The notes: generated by a model from the sequence alone, not told the origin. A stretch of 64,000 nt of DNA from JANXQG01 sp963780045 (GCA_963780045.1 CAVZZZ010000001.1:5766001-5830000); one strand, 5' to 3'; counted from the first letter of the stretch, positions 1-9,037 are shown. Numbers and translations: made by a program.

Positions 1-27
1 ACGTCTGATCCGCTTGTTCGCACTGCC

Positions 28-763
28 ATGTTCGCACTTCACAAGGTGTTGAAGGTGTACGCCCAGCGGCCGGTCCTCGGCCCGCTTACGCTGACGGTGC
101 CGCCCGGGCGGACGACCGTACTGATCGGTCCCAGCGGGTGCGGCAAGTCCACTTTCCTGCGGCTGCTCATCGGGCTTGTGGGGCCGGACGCAGGCGAGGT
201 CACCTTTGACGGCAAGCCGGTTGCTCCGAACACTGTTCGGGCCGTGCGGCTTCGCGTTGGATACGTCATCCAGGACGGCGGGCTCTTCCCGCACCTGACA
301 GCGCGGCGGAACGTAACCCTGATGGCCTCCCACCTCGGCCGAAACCGGGACGCGATCGCCGCCCGTGTGGCTGAACTCACCGATCTGACCCGCTTCCCCG
401 CCGATGGGCTGGACCGCTACCCGCATGAGCTTTCCGGCGGTCAGCGGCAGCGGGTCGGGCTGATGCGGGCCCTCATGCTGGACCCGGACGCTCTGCTGCT
501 CGACGAGCCGCTCGGGTCCCTCGACCCGCTCGTGCGCCGACCTCCAGAACGAACTCCGCGACATCTTTCGCCGGCTGGAAAAAACGGTGGTGCTGGTGAC
601 ACATGACCTGGCCGAGGCCGCCTTCTTCGGAGACCGGGTCGTGCTCCTGAGGGCCGGGCAGGTTGTTCAAGAGGGCAGCCCGGCCGACCTGTGGCATCAC
701 CCGGCGGACGCGTTCGTCACCCGGTTCGTCCAGGCCCAGCGGGGGCCGGAGGTGCCGGCATGA
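28..763 (+). CDS. OpuC/ProV-type ABC importer ATPase (frameshifted)
   Basis: ATP-binding subunit of an OpuC/ProV-like importer for a quaternary amine or similar solute; it would energise the fused permease encoded next. Visible motifs are Walker A GPSGCGKS (residues 34-41), a Q-loop (VIQDGG), the signature LSGGQRQR (135-142), Walker B LLLDEP (156-161) and D-loop SLDPL. The frame changes near 535-541, right after the D-loop: the first frame runs out at 606, but the next frame carries the H-loop (VLVTHDL) and ends at TGA 761-763. About two bases seem lost. The tail is conserved, so I favour a sequencing indel over decay. The stop overlaps the next start as ATGA, implying coupled translation. 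The substrate is not decided by sequence: betaine, choline or ergothioneine-type ligands are all possible. Confidence 0.85.
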
Positions 764-2283
764 ATTCAATTGGTGGGTCTTCGCGGCGCTCGACACCACC
801 CTACGTGTTGGTCCTGTTGGCCGTGGTCGGCCTGCCCGGATGCCAGCGCCGTGTGGACCGTGCTGTGAATCGCCCGGTGGCAATCGGGGCGAAGACCTTC
901 ACAGAGTCGATGATCCTTGCGGAGATGGGAACACAATTGGCCCGTCACGCCGGCGTCGCTTCCCACCGCGAGGAGCTTGGCGGCACACCCGCGCTCTGGC
1001 TGGCGCTGACGCAAGGCGATATCGACGCCTACCCCGAGTACACCGGCACCATCACCCGGCAGATCTTGAAGGCCGAACCGCCCGACCTCGCTGCCGCGCT
1101 GGCGGCCCACGGTGTCCGCGTCAGCGGATCGCTCGGGTTCCGCAACAACTACGCTCTCGGCATGAGAAAGGACGTCGCCGCCGCCAAGGGCATCACGAAA
1201 ATATCCGACCTCCGAGGCCACTCGGAGCTGCGGCTCGGATTCACCAACGAGTTCATCGACCGCCCGGACGGCTGGCCCGGTCTGAAGCGGCACTACGACC
1301 TTCCGCAGACGAACGTCCAAGGCATTAACCACGCCCTTTCTTATCGCGCACTGGTCGAGCGGGCGATTGACGTGACCGACATGTACACCACCGATGGCGA
1401 GATCGCCCAGTACGACCTGCTGCCGCTGAACGACGATCTGGGCTTCTTCCCGGCCTACGAAGCGGTCTGGCTCTACCGCACAGACCTCGCGGAGCGCCAC
1501 CCGGCCGTGGTCAGTCGGCTCCGCCGGTTGGAGGGCCGCATCTCCGAAGCCCAGATGCAGCGCATGAACGCCGCAGTGCAAGTTGGCAAGCAGAAGGAGG
1601 GAACAGTCGCCGCCGAATTCTTGCGGTCGGAGCTGGGGGTCAATGCCCGTACATCCGAACGCGCCCTGGCCCAGCGGGTGCTGGCGACGACCGGCCAGCA
1701 TCTGCTCTTGGTCGTCCCATCGCTGTTGGCGGCGGTGCTGGTTGGCGTGCCGCTTGGCGTTATCGCCGCCCGCCGGCCGCGGTTGGGCCGGGTGGTTTTC
1801 GCCGTCACGGGCATCCTGCAGACGATCCCTTCGCTTGCGCTTTTGCTGTTCATGATTCCGGTCATGATGTGGCTCCTGGGAAAAGGAACCGGGGCCCCGC
1901 CGGCAATCGCCGCGTTGTTCCTCTACAGCCTCCTGCCGATCGTGCGCAACACGCACGCCGGCCTGACGGGCATTCCCGCTTCCCTGCACGAGTCCGCCGA
2001 GGCGCTCGGGCTGCCGCCGCTGGCGGTCCTTTGGCGGATCGAGCTGCCGTTGGCGATGCCGACGATCCTGGCCGGCGTGCGGACGGCGGCGGTGATCAAC
2101 GTCGGCACGGCGACCCTCGGCGGCTTCATCGGGGCCGGCGGTTACGGCGGCCCGATCCTCCGCGGAATCGACAAATTCGACGTGCCGCTCATGCTCGAAG
2201 GGGCCGTTCCGGCGGCGCTTCTGGCCTTAGCGATCGAGGGTTTGTTCGAGCTGGTCCAGCGATCCGTCCCGCACCGCGGTTGA
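760..2283 (+). CDS. Fused substrate-binding lipoprotein and permease of OpuC-type importer
   Basis: Single 507-residue protein joining two importer parts. The N-terminus has a lipoprotein signal with a GLPGC lipobox (Cys near residue 28). An OpuAC-type binding domain follows, to about residue 300, with GAKTFTES and YPEYTG. The rest is a BPD_transp_1-type permease with several hydrophobic segments and the coupling stretch ESAEALGLPP. I chose ATG 760 because it overlaps the ATPase stop (ATGA) and gives a proper lipobox; the open frame begins earlier, at 691. In the well-known fusions (OpuABC, EgtU) the permease comes first, so the order here is reversed. A lipid-anchored outside domain followed by membrane helices is topologically sensible. 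The last 226 bp are the parent-like copy of two downstream echoes. Confidence 0.85.
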   Translation: MNSIGGSSRRSTPPYVLVLLAVVGLPGCQRRVDRAVNRPVAIGAKTFTESMILAEMGTQLARHAGVASHREELGGTPALWLALTQGDIDAYPEYTGTITRQILKAEPPDLAAALAAHGVRVSGSLGFRNNYALGMRKDVAAAKGITKISDLRGHSELRLGFTNEFIDRPDGWPGLKRHYDLPQTNVQGINHALSYRALVERAIDVTDMYTTDGEIAQYDLLPLNDDLGFFPAYEAVWLYRTDLAERHPAVVSRLRRLEGRISEAQMQRMNAAVQVGKQKEGTVAAEFLRSELGVNARTSERALAQRVLATTGQHLLLVVPSLLAAVLVGVPLGVIAARRPRLGRVVFAVTGILQTIPSLALLLFMIPVMMWLLGKGTGAPPAIAALFLYSLLPIVRNTHAGLTGIPASLHESAEALGLPPLAVLWRIELPLAMPTILAGVRTAAVINVGTATLGGFIGAGGYGGPILRGIDKFDVPLMLEGAVPAALLALAIEGLFELVQRSVPHRG

Positions 2284-2340
2284 CGCGAAAGGCCCAGAAG
2301 TCAGCATCCTGACCTCCGAACTCTGACCTCCGGCCTCCGC

Positions 2341-2490
2341 TCACGCCTCGATCGTCCCCGACGACGCGGCGGTCTGCGCGGCGATGTTAGCCGCGTCGCT
2401 CGTCACGAGGCCGTAGGCGGGCTTACTTGGCGGAGATGAGCGCGCTGATATTGGCGAGCCAGGAGGTGAACTCGCCTTCTTGGGTCGGGA
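2341..2490 (-). pseudogene. Relic of a small planctomycete-type hypothetical protein
   Basis: Two reverse-strand frames together read EGEFTSWLANISALISA and then KPAYGLVTSDAANIAAQTAA. From memory, this resembles the start of hypothetical proteins common in planctomycetes that open with a WLANFSALI-like segment and continue with a GLV..DA..AA motif. Only about 45 residues are left and a frame change lies near 2425. A stop follows at 2341. No upstream start fits, since the tandem 18-bp repeats sit where the N-terminus should be. I read this as a decayed 5' fragment. The family match is from memory and weak. Confidence 0.35.
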
Positions 2491-2494
2491 TATT

Positions 2495-2539
2495 CCTGTC
2501 CTGGAAATGCCTCCTGTCTTGGAAATGTCTCCTATCTTG
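2495..2539. repeat. 18-bp tandem repeat, 2.5 units
   Basis: Units at 2495-2512, 2513-2530 and 2531-2539 share the pattern CCTGTCTTGGAAATGTCT with one to three changes. They lie just upstream (on the reverse strand) of the protein relic at 2341-2490. Confidence 0.75.
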
Positions 2540-3332
2540 AGCAGGCCGAACAGTCCGAACATGACGTCGTAGTGGCAGCCTTGGGCGGTAGCCACTTCCC
2601 GCGATACGCACGGCGGTTGCCGCAAGAAGCAGGCAGCCCGACAACTACCACCCGAAGATGGCAGCGTGTGATCGCAATAAAATCGGACTGCCTCTTGCCT
2701 TCTCAGGCATGCACGCGAGAATTACGGCATGCAGCGGAGCCGACGTGATTTGGAACGCGGCCCTGCTGAAAGTTGATTCGAAGTCGTCGGATGACTAGAT
2801 AAAGGGCAGTTCGGCTCCGCTGAGAGGCTCGTTGGAGAGCAAGCCGACGTGGTCGAGCCTCTTCGAGTATTGGGACCACTTCGGTTTTTTTTTCTTGGTA
2901 GGAGATTTCGCCAAAAAACCAATTGTCCAATGTGTCCTCCAAGGGGCGAATCCCCGATGCGGATTGCGGCACAGATCGAATCGTGCCGCCAGCGGGGCAA
3001 GTCCAGGGCAAGTCCAGGGCAAGTTCCTTCCGCCATAAGCGAGCCTTGGAGGAAAGCGCTGCACGACTAAAATGCGAGGCGTTCCTGAATGGTTCTGGAT
3101 GGTGACTGTCCCGACCCTCTATTCGAGCATCGGGGACACGGCAAATCAGCCACAAGTGGGGGGGGGTAACCCAGCCGCCCCCCCGCTAATAATGACAATC
3201 AAAGTTGTGTTACTTTGGCGGGTCAAAGCGAGATTTCGCGTTTATCTATACGGAGCGGAAAAGAAGCCGCACGCAACGGCCCGAGTCCTGCTAACAGGTA
3301 TCTTCGATCCCCACTAGATTTGAGACCCGATT

Positions 3333-4877
3333 ATGACCTCGAATTCACGTCACCGCTTTACCCTAACGAGCTACTTGCTCGCGCTGGCGACTTGGATCAG
3401 CTTGTTGGCACCTGGTGGTAACGCCGTCGCAGCCGTTCTCTTTGCAACCAACTATAATTCGGGGAGCGTTTACGAGTTCACGCCCAACGGAACCCAATCA
3501 ACCTTCGCCAGCGGACTGTCTAGTCCAACTGCGCTCGCGTTTAACAGCGGTGGTGACCTCTTCGTGTCTGACTGGTATTCGGGCGACATCTACGAGTACA
3601 CGCCCAATGGAACCCAATCAACCTTCGCCAGTGGCTTGAATAAGGCAGACAAGCTGGCGTTTAACAGCATCGGCAACCTCTTCGTGGCTGACCAATATTC
3701 AGACAACATTTACAAGTTCACGCCCAACGGAACGCGATCGACCTTCGCCGCCGGATTGTATGGTCCATCAGGGCTGGCGTTTAACAGCAGCGGCAACCTC
3801 TATGAGGCTGACTACTACTCGAACAACATTTACAAGTTCGCGCCCAACGGAACCCGATCAACTTTCGCCAGTGGATTGAATGGTCCAGCAGCGCTGGCGT
3901 TTAATAGCAGTGGCGACCTCTTCGAGGCCGACTTCAATTCGGGCTATATTTACGAGTTCGCGCCCAACGGAACCCAATCAACCTTCGCCAGTGGTTTGAA
4001 TAATCCAAACGGGCTGGCGTTTAACAGCAGTGGCGATCTCTTCGACGCCGACTACGGTGAGGGCAATATCTACGAGTTCACGCCCAACGGAACCCGATCA
4101 ACCTTTGCCGACGCACTCGGGCAGTTTGGTCCAACAGGGCTGGCGTTTGAGACCATTCCCGTGACGTCCCTTTGGGCATTGGCGGTCAGCGGAAACTGGA
4201 GCAAGCCGAGCAACTGGACGGGTAACGTTCCCAATGGCGATGGCGCAGTGGCCGTGATCAGCGCCTCGACCACCGCTGCCTTGACTGTTACGCTCGACGA
4301 GCCGGTGACGCTCGGCACGCTGGTCCTGGGCTCCGGCACACCGGGCGTGGGCTATACCCTGAGCGGCGGCGGCAGCAACACGTTGACGTTCAGCAACACC
4401 GGCAACAGCGCACCCGCGGAGATCTCGGGCAACGACGGCGCGCACTTTATCAATGCGCCGGTCATTTTGGCCTCGAACCTCGTCGTGACGTCACTATCCT
4501 CGAATCCCTGGACGCTCAGCTTTGGCAATGCCAGCAGCATCACGGACAACGGCAGCAATTTGTTGCTGACCATGAACGCAAGCAACGGAACATTGATTTT
4601 GAGCGGTTCGGACAGCGTTACCGGCGGCACGTTCGTGACTGCCGGCACGCTGATCTTGACGAACGCGAACGCCATAGAAGACGGCACGAACTTGACCGTC
4701 GGCAACCTCGGGGCGTTTGCGCCGGTAATCCCAGACCCAGCCGCGAACAGCCTTGCGGGCTCGTCCGTGCCGGAACCAAGTACGCTGGCGCTCTTCACCG
4801 TAGCCGTTTGCGGTGCGGCCGTTTATCACCGCCTGCGCTCACGGCGGAAGAAGCAATGGCTGGGCTTCCCGAACTGA
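3333..4877 (+). CDS. Secreted NHL/beta-propeller-like protein with PEP-CTERM sorting tail
   Basis: A 514-residue exported protein. A signal peptide (hydrophobic stretch about residues 12-32, LLALATWISLLAPGG) is followed by six 40-residue repeats, each with a YEFTPNGTQSTFASGL-type core and LAFNSSGDLF. These look like NHL or SMP-30-type blades. The 40-residue period is exact at DNA level (120 bp, no indels). From about residue 275 a different region resembles the strand-repeat passenger of autotransporter-like planctomycete proteins. The C-terminus is a PEP-CTERM signal: VPEPSTLAL, a hydrophobic segment, then RLRSRRKK. The likely fate is export and processing at the cell surface. It sits between the importer gene and the first permease echo, so it is cargo of that block. 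Ligand and function unknown. Confidence 0.85.
   Translation: MTSNSRHRFTLTSYLLALATWISLLAPGGNAVAAVLFATNYNSGSVYEFTPNGTQSTFASGLSSPTALAFNSGGDLFVSDWYSGDIYEYTPNGTQSTFASGLNKADKLAFNSIGNLFVADQYSDNIYKFTPNGTRSTFAAGLYGPSGLAFNSSGNLYEADYYSNNIYKFAPNGTRSTFASGLNGPAALAFNSSGDLFEADFNSGYIYEFAPNGTQSTFASGLNNPNGLAFNSSGDLFDADYGEGNIYEFTPNGTRSTFADALGQFGPTGLAFETIPVTSLWALAVSGNWSKPSNWTGNVPNGDGAVAVISASTTAALTVTLDEPVTLGTLVLGSGTPGVGYTLSGGGSNTLTFSNTGNSAPAEISGNDGAHFINAPVILASNLVVTSLSSNPWTLSFGNASSITDNGSNLLLTMNASNGTLILSGSDSVTGGTFVTAGTLILTNANAIEDGTNLTVGNLGAFAPVIPDPAANSLAGSSVPEPSTLALFTVAVCGAAVYHRLRSRRKKQWLGFPN
3459..4135 (+). repeat. Six 120-bp tandem repeats inside the NHL-type gene
   Basis: The text CGCCCAACGGAACC recurs with exactly 120-bp spacing (3481, 3601, 3721, 3841, 3961, 4081). 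Copies differ by point changes and are indel-free until the last, which carries a short extra segment (near 4117-4128). The repeats encode the beta-propeller-like blades. Confidence 0.9.
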
Positions 4878-4985
4878 ACCGATTTCACTGGCGATCGCGG
4901 CAGGGTTCACGAGCTCAGCGCGTGCCATGGCTATCGGTTCTTTTGTTGGTCGGCAATCGAAGCCCAAGCGGTCCTTATCCGCGCC

Positions 4986-5211
4986 GCCGACAATCCTGGC
5001 CGGCGTACGGACGGCGGCGGTGATCAACGTCGGCACGGCGACGCTCGGCGGGTTCATCGGGGCCGGCGGTTACGGCGGCCCGATCCTCCGCGGAATCGAC
5101 AAGTTCGACGTGCCCCTCATGCTCGAAGGGGCGGTTCCGGCGGCGCTGCTCGCCTTATTGATAGAGGGTTTGTTTGAACTGGCCGAGCGCTATGTTCCGC
5201 GCCGCGGTTGA
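4986..5211 (+). pseudogene. Echo 2: duplicated 3' end of the OpuC-type permease gene
   Basis: These 226 bp match the last 226 bp of the permease gene (2058-2283) without indels. In the last 192 bp I count 19 differences, more than half of them synonymous, and the stop codon is kept. The encoded tail keeps VINVGTATLGG and GGPILRGIDKFD but ends IEGLFELAERYVPRRG. The piece has no own signal, binding domain or early helices. It could only be translated as the tail of a short open frame from 4813. Because most changes are silent, the copy behaves like an allele from a functional homologue, not a neutrally decaying duplicate. It closes the cargo block that holds the NHL-type gene. Confidence 0.85.
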
Positions 5212-5404
5212 CTCAAAACGCGCGGACCTTGCCCGGAACGAGCGGCCAGTGCTTGCTGCCGTCTGCAGGAAGCCCCGTCGAATAAGCGGCGCACTGCTCA
5301 TAGCCCAAAGCTCATTGCTCCCCCGATTGACCTCCGCCGCCGGGTTCCGATAATAGTTTCGACAATAGGCGCCGCCTATCGCTCGCTGATTACGGAAACC
5401 CATA

Positions 5405-6706
5405 ATGGCCACCCACCCCGCCCGACGCCTCGGCCTCGGCACGCTCGCGCTGCACGCCGGCCAGCAGCCCGATCCGGCGACCGGCTCCCGCGCGATGCCG
5501 ATCCACCAGACCACGAGCTACGTCTTCAAGAGCACGGAGCATGCCGCCAACCTCTTCGCCCTGAAGGAGATGGGTTGGATCTACACGCGGATCATGAACC
5601 CCACGACCGACGTCTTCGAGCAGCGGATGGCCGCGCTGGAGGGGGGAATTGGGGCCTTGGCGCTCTCCAGCGGACAGCAGGCGATCACCGTCGCCTTGCT
5701 GAACCTGGCGCACAGCGGCGGGCACATCATCGCCGCCGCGGCGCTCTACGGCGGCACGATCGAGCTCCTCGCCCAGACCTTCAAGCGGCTGGGCATTGAA
5801 GTCACATTCATCGACGCCACCAATCCGCAGAACATCGCTCGTGCGGCCAAGCCCAACACGCGGGCGGTCTACGTCGAGGCGCTGGCCAATCCCAAGAACG
5901 ACGTGCTGGATTTCGAGGCGATCGCGGACGTGTCGCACCGGCACGGCCTGCCGGTGGTCTGCGACAACACGGTGCTCACGCCGATCCTGTTGCGGCCGTT
6001 CGACTACGGCATCGACATCACGATTTACAGCGCGACGAAGTTCATCGGCGGGCACGGCACGAGCATCGGCGGCGTGATCGTCGATAGTGGCCGGTTCGAT
6101 TGGACCCGCGAACCGGACAAGTGGCCGCAATTCACTCGGCCGGACGCCTCCTATCACGGAATGGTCTTCCACGAGGCCGTCGGGCAGTTGTGCTACATCG
6201 TCACCTGCCGCACGCACTGGCTCCGCGACATGGGCGGGGCGTTTAGCCCGTTCAACAGCTTCCTCTTCCTGCAAGGGCTGGAGACGCTGCACCTGCGGAT
6301 GCCGCGGCACAGCGAAAATGCGCTGGCACTCGCGAAGCAACTTGAGTCGCATCCGCTGGTGACGTGGGTCAACTACCCGGGGCTGCCGTCGCATCCGGGC
6401 TACAAACTTGGCCAGAAGTATCTGCCCAAGGGCGCGGGGGCGATCTTGGGCTTGGGCATCAAGGGCGGCCGCGCGGCGGGACAGAAGTTTGTCGAATCGG
6501 TCAAGGTCGCCTCGCATCTGGCCAACATCGGCGACGCCAAAACGCTCGTCATCCACCCCGCGTCAACCACGCACAGCCAACAGACACCCGAAGAGCGGGC
6601 CGCAGCGGGCGTGACCGATGACTACGTCCGCGTCACCGCCGGGCTGGAAGACATTGAGGACATCGTGGCCGATTGCGACCAGGCGCTGGCGGCGTCACAA
6701 GGGTAG
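5405..6706 (+). CDS. metY: O-acetylhomoserine sulfhydrylase
   Basis: PLP enzyme of the Cys/Met metabolism family that makes homocysteine from O-acetyl-L-homoserine and sulfide in the cytosol. The 433-residue length is typical for MetY. Visible features are the N-terminal FGTLALHAGQ-like start (LGTLALHAGQ), YTRIMNPTTDVFEQR for substrate and cofactor contacts, SSGQQAI, and the PLP lysine in YSATKFIGGHG. The C-terminus has HPASTTHSQ, usual for this group. ATG 5405 gives a standard N-terminus. The gene lies directly after permease echo 2 and before a DHA2 exporter, separate from other methionine genes. MetZ-type enzymes are an alternative, but the length and motifs favour MetY. Confidence 0.93.
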   Translation: MATHPARRLGLGTLALHAGQQPDPATGSRAMPIHQTTSYVFKSTEHAANLFALKEMGWIYTRIMNPTTDVFEQRMAALEGGIGALALSSGQQAITVALLNLAHSGGHIIAAAALYGGTIELLAQTFKRLGIEVTFIDATNPQNIARAAKPNTRAVYVEALANPKNDVLDFEAIADVSHRHGLPVVCDNTVLTPILLRPFDYGIDITIYSATKFIGGHGTSIGGVIVDSGRFDWTREPDKWPQFTRPDASYHGMVFHEAVGQLCYIVTCRTHWLRDMGGAFSPFNSFLFLQGLETLHLRMPRHSENALALAKQLESHPLVTWVNYPGLPSHPGYKLGQKYLPKGAGAILGLGIKGGRAAGQKFVESVKVASHLANIGDAKTLVIHPASTTHSQQTPEERAAAGVTDDYVRVTAGLEDIEDIVADCDQALAASQG

Positions 6707-6739
6707 AATGCATAGCCGACGATTCATGTCGGTACGTTT

Positions 6740-8335
6740 TTGTCGTTATCGCGCTATCTCGCAAGGGATGAGTATAAAGTGGAAACTACGGAGGACGACG
6801 CGACGCGGCTCCCGATCGGGCTCGACGCTGGCGCGGCGCACGCGTCGCTGACGCTGGCTAGCGCACAAGGGCGCTGGCTGCTGGCGGTGGCGGTGCTTGG
6901 TTCCGGCATGGCGTTCCTTGACACGACCGTCGTGAACGTGGCGCTGCCCTCGATCGGCCGCGAACTGCATGCCTCGACGAACGAGCTGCAGTGGGTGCTC
7001 AACGGCTACCTGTTGACGCTCGCGTCGCTGATCTTGCTGGGCGGCTCGCTCGGCGACCGCTTCGGGCGCCGCCGCGTGTTCGTGATTGGCGCCGTGATGT
7101 TCGCCTCTGCGTCGCTGCTGTGCGCTCTGGCTCCCACGATTGCCGCGCTGATCGCGGCGCGCCTGTTGCAGGGCATCGGAGGCGCGCTGCTGACGCCGGG
7201 CAGCCTCGCGATGATCGAGGCGAGCTTCTGCCGGCAGGACCGGCCGCGTGCGATCGGCGCGTGGTCCGGGATGACGGGCGTGGCGTCGGCGCTGGGCCCG
7301 CTGCTAGGCGGCTATCTGGTGGGAGCGGTGTCGTGGCGCACCGCCTTCTACATCAACCTGCCGCTGGGCGCATTCGTCTTGCTGTTCGCGCGGCACGTGC
7401 CGGAGACGCGCGACCCCTGTGACAGCGGCCCGTTGGACGTCGCAGGCGCGGCGCTGGCGCTCGTCGCCCTCGCCGGCTCCAACTATGCGCTCATAGAAGC
7501 ACCCAACGGCTGCTCGGCGGCGGCTATGTGGTCGGCCGCGGCGCTGGCGCTGGCGGCGCTGCTGGCGTTCATCGCCGTGGAGCGCGCGAGCGCCAATCCG
7601 ATGCTCCCGCTGGGCATCTTCACGCGCCAGTTCACCTCCGCGAACCTGGTCACGTTCGTGGTCTACAGCGCGCTCGGCGGCTTCTCCTTCCTGCTCGTGT
7701 CGTTCCTGCAGATCTCGCTGGGGTACTCGCCGCTGGCAGCCGGCGCGGCATCGTTGCCGGTGACGCTGTTGATGCTGCTGTTCTCGTCGCGCTCGGGTTC
7801 GCTGGCGCAGAAAACAGGGCCGCGCTTGCCGCTCGCCGCGGGACCGCTTTTGATCGCGGCAGGTCTCGTGCTGATGGCGCGGATTACGCCCGGCGACGGC
7901 TATGCCGGCAGCGTGCTTCCGGCGATGCTCGTGTTCGGCGCGGGTCTCACGCTGGTGGTATCGCCGATCACGGCAACGGTCCTCGCGAGTGTGAGCGAGC
8001 TTCATTCCGGGATAGCCTCCGGTGTCAACAACGCCGTCGCGAGGGTCGCGAGCCTGCTGGCGGTCGCGCTGCTACCTCCCATCGCCGGCTTGACCGGACG
8101 CCGCTTCTTCGAGCCCGAACTCATGACCCGAGGATTCCACATCGCAATGCTGGTGTGCGCAGTCGTCTCCGCAGCGGGCGGCGTGCTCGCGTGGCTCACG
8201 ATCGACAACTCGATCCTGCAAAACAGCCAGGCGTCGGAAGGCAGCGACGGGAACGGTTTCCACTGTGCGGTCAGTGGCCCACCACTGCCCACCGGGGGAC
8301 GGAGGGACGGGCGTGGGCGGCCCGAAGATGGCTGA
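6740..8335 (+). CDS. DHA2-family (14-helix) MFS drug exporter
   Basis: About 530 residues with many hydrophobic segments. It matches EmrB/QacA-type exporters: LDTTVVNVALPSIG in helix 1, GDRFGRRRVF after helix 2, and the antiporter motif ALGPLLGGYL in helix 5. These pumps use the proton gradient to export hydrophobic compounds across the inner membrane. The start is uncertain: the frame opens with TTG at 6740, GTG at 6779 would also fit, and no in-frame ATG precedes helix 1. The last 40 residues (after TIDNSIL) are polar and unlike the family, so the gene may run into foreign DNA. Permease echo 3 begins at the base after its stop. Confidence 0.88.
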   Translation: MSLSRYLARDEYKVETTEDDATRLPIGLDAGAAHASLTLASAQGRWLLAVAVLGSGMAFLDTTVVNVALPSIGRELHASTNELQWVLNGYLLTLASLILLGGSLGDRFGRRRVFVIGAVMFASASLLCALAPTIAALIAARLLQGIGGALLTPGSLAMIEASFCRQDRPRAIGAWSGMTGVASALGPLLGGYLVGAVSWRTAFYINLPLGAFVLLFARHVPETRDPCDSGPLDVAGAALALVALAGSNYALIEAPNGCSAAAMWSAAALALAALLAFIAVERASANPMLPLGIFTRQFTSANLVTFVVYSALGGFSFLLVSFLQISLGYSPLAAGAASLPVTLLMLLFSSRSGSLAQKTGPRLPLAAGPLLIAAGLVLMARITPGDGYAGSVLPAMLVFGAGLTLVVSPITATVLASVSELHSGIASGVNNAVARVASLLAVALLPPIAGLTGRRFFEPELMTRGFHIAMLVCAVVSAAGGVLAWLTIDNSILQNSQASEGSDGNGFHCAVSGPPLPTGGRRDGRGRPEDG

Positions 8336-8535
8336 GGACGGCAGTGATCAACGTCGGCACGGCGACGCTCGGCGGCTTCATCGGGGCCGGCGGTTACGGC
8401 GGCCCGATCCTCCGCGGAATCGACAAGTTCGACGTGCCGCTGATGCTCGAAGGGGCGGTTCCGGCAGCGCTCTTGGCCTTGGCGATCGAGGGTTTGTTCG
8501 AGCTGGTCCAGCGATCCGTCCCGCGCCACGGTTGA
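8336..8535 (+). pseudogene. Echo 3: second duplicated 3' end of the OpuC-type permease gene
   Basis: From 8344 to 8535 this matches 2092-2283 with 10 differences in 192 bp and no indels. Eight of the ten are silent; the two replacements swap His/Arg order in the last residues (SVPRHG for SVPHRG). A 3-bp gap marks the left edge, where similarity fades into GGACGGCAGTGATCAAC. The downstream flank (TGACTTGAAAGGCC) also resembles that of the parent copy (TGACGCGAAAGGCC). It starts right after the exporter stop, so it closes the metY-exporter cargo block. It cannot make a working permease. Confidence 0.87.
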
Positions 8536-8570
8536 CTTGAAAGGCCTGGTCCTCGCCTGCACGCGGAAAA

Positions 8571-8618
8571 AGCAATTGCAAAATGAAAAATTCAAATTGA
8601 AAATTGCAAATTGGGGGG
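8571..8618. repeat. AT-rich inverted/tandem short repeat
   Basis: A 48-bp AT-rich patch built from AATTGCAAA, AATTCAAATT and AAATTGCAAATTG words, partly self-complementary, in an otherwise GC-rich interval. Similar AT-rich word repeats occur at 55557-55624. Confidence 0.6.
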
Positions 8619-8714
8619 CTTGACCCGGTCATCGCGTCGCCCATAAAATCGGGCTATCCTCGACCGCATTTTTGCGTTCAAGTACCCGTTTGGCCGCCCT
8701 ACGATCGCAATGCA

Positions 8715-9032
8715 ATGCCCAGTACATCGAAGAAACGAAAAGCCGCATCAAGCATTAAGATCGACCCGAACGTACGTTGCCTCCGTATTTATCCGGTAGA
8801 GGACAATCGCAATCGAAGCAAGACGATATCCGACCTGAAGACGGTAGGTATCAAGCTTTCGCGCAACCAAGCAATCCACTTGGCAAGGGTTCTTCTTGCG
8901 GCAGCGCAAGACTGGGACGAGGTCGAAATTACTGCGTGGCGCGTTTACAAGCGGCAGTCAGACGGCACGTACAATATCACTGTGACTACTGCGGTTCCAG
9001 TCGATGGTGACGGTGTTGACGCCGAGGAGTAA
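8715..9032 (+). CDS. Hypothetical protein, 105 residues
   Basis: Small soluble protein starting MPSTSKKRKAASSIK, Lys-rich at the N-terminus, followed by an alpha/beta-looking stretch (ISDLKTVGIKLSRNQAI, LARVLLAAAQDWDEVEITAWR) and an acidic end. I do not recognise a named family. ATG 8715 is preferred over earlier in-frame codons because the upstream residues look like translated intergenic sequence. A second small gene begins five bases after its stop, so the two may be co-transcribed. Function unknown. Confidence 0.6.
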   Translation: MPSTSKKRKAASSIKIDPNVRCLRIYPVEDNRNRSKTISDLKTVGIKLSRNQAIHLARVLLAAAQDWDEVEITAWRVYKRQSDGTYNITVTTAVPVDGDGVDAEE

Positions 9033-9037
9033 ACTTG

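Larger units (their letters stand above)
2284..3332. other. Long gene-poor interval with relic and short tandem repeats
   Basis: About 1 kb between the importer and the NHL protein. Short open frames exist on both strands but none has a convincing start, length or family. Besides the relic at 2341-2490 and the 18-bp repeats listed separately, 2995-3023 holds an 11-bp unit (GGGCAAGTCCA) repeated about two and a half times. A run of Ts lies near 2887-2894 and a G run near 3158-3165. I see no gene here that I would defend. Confidence 0.5.

Noticed and set aside
3459..4135. CRISPR-like direct repeats
   Set aside because: The 120-bp units are coding, contiguous and lack spacers.
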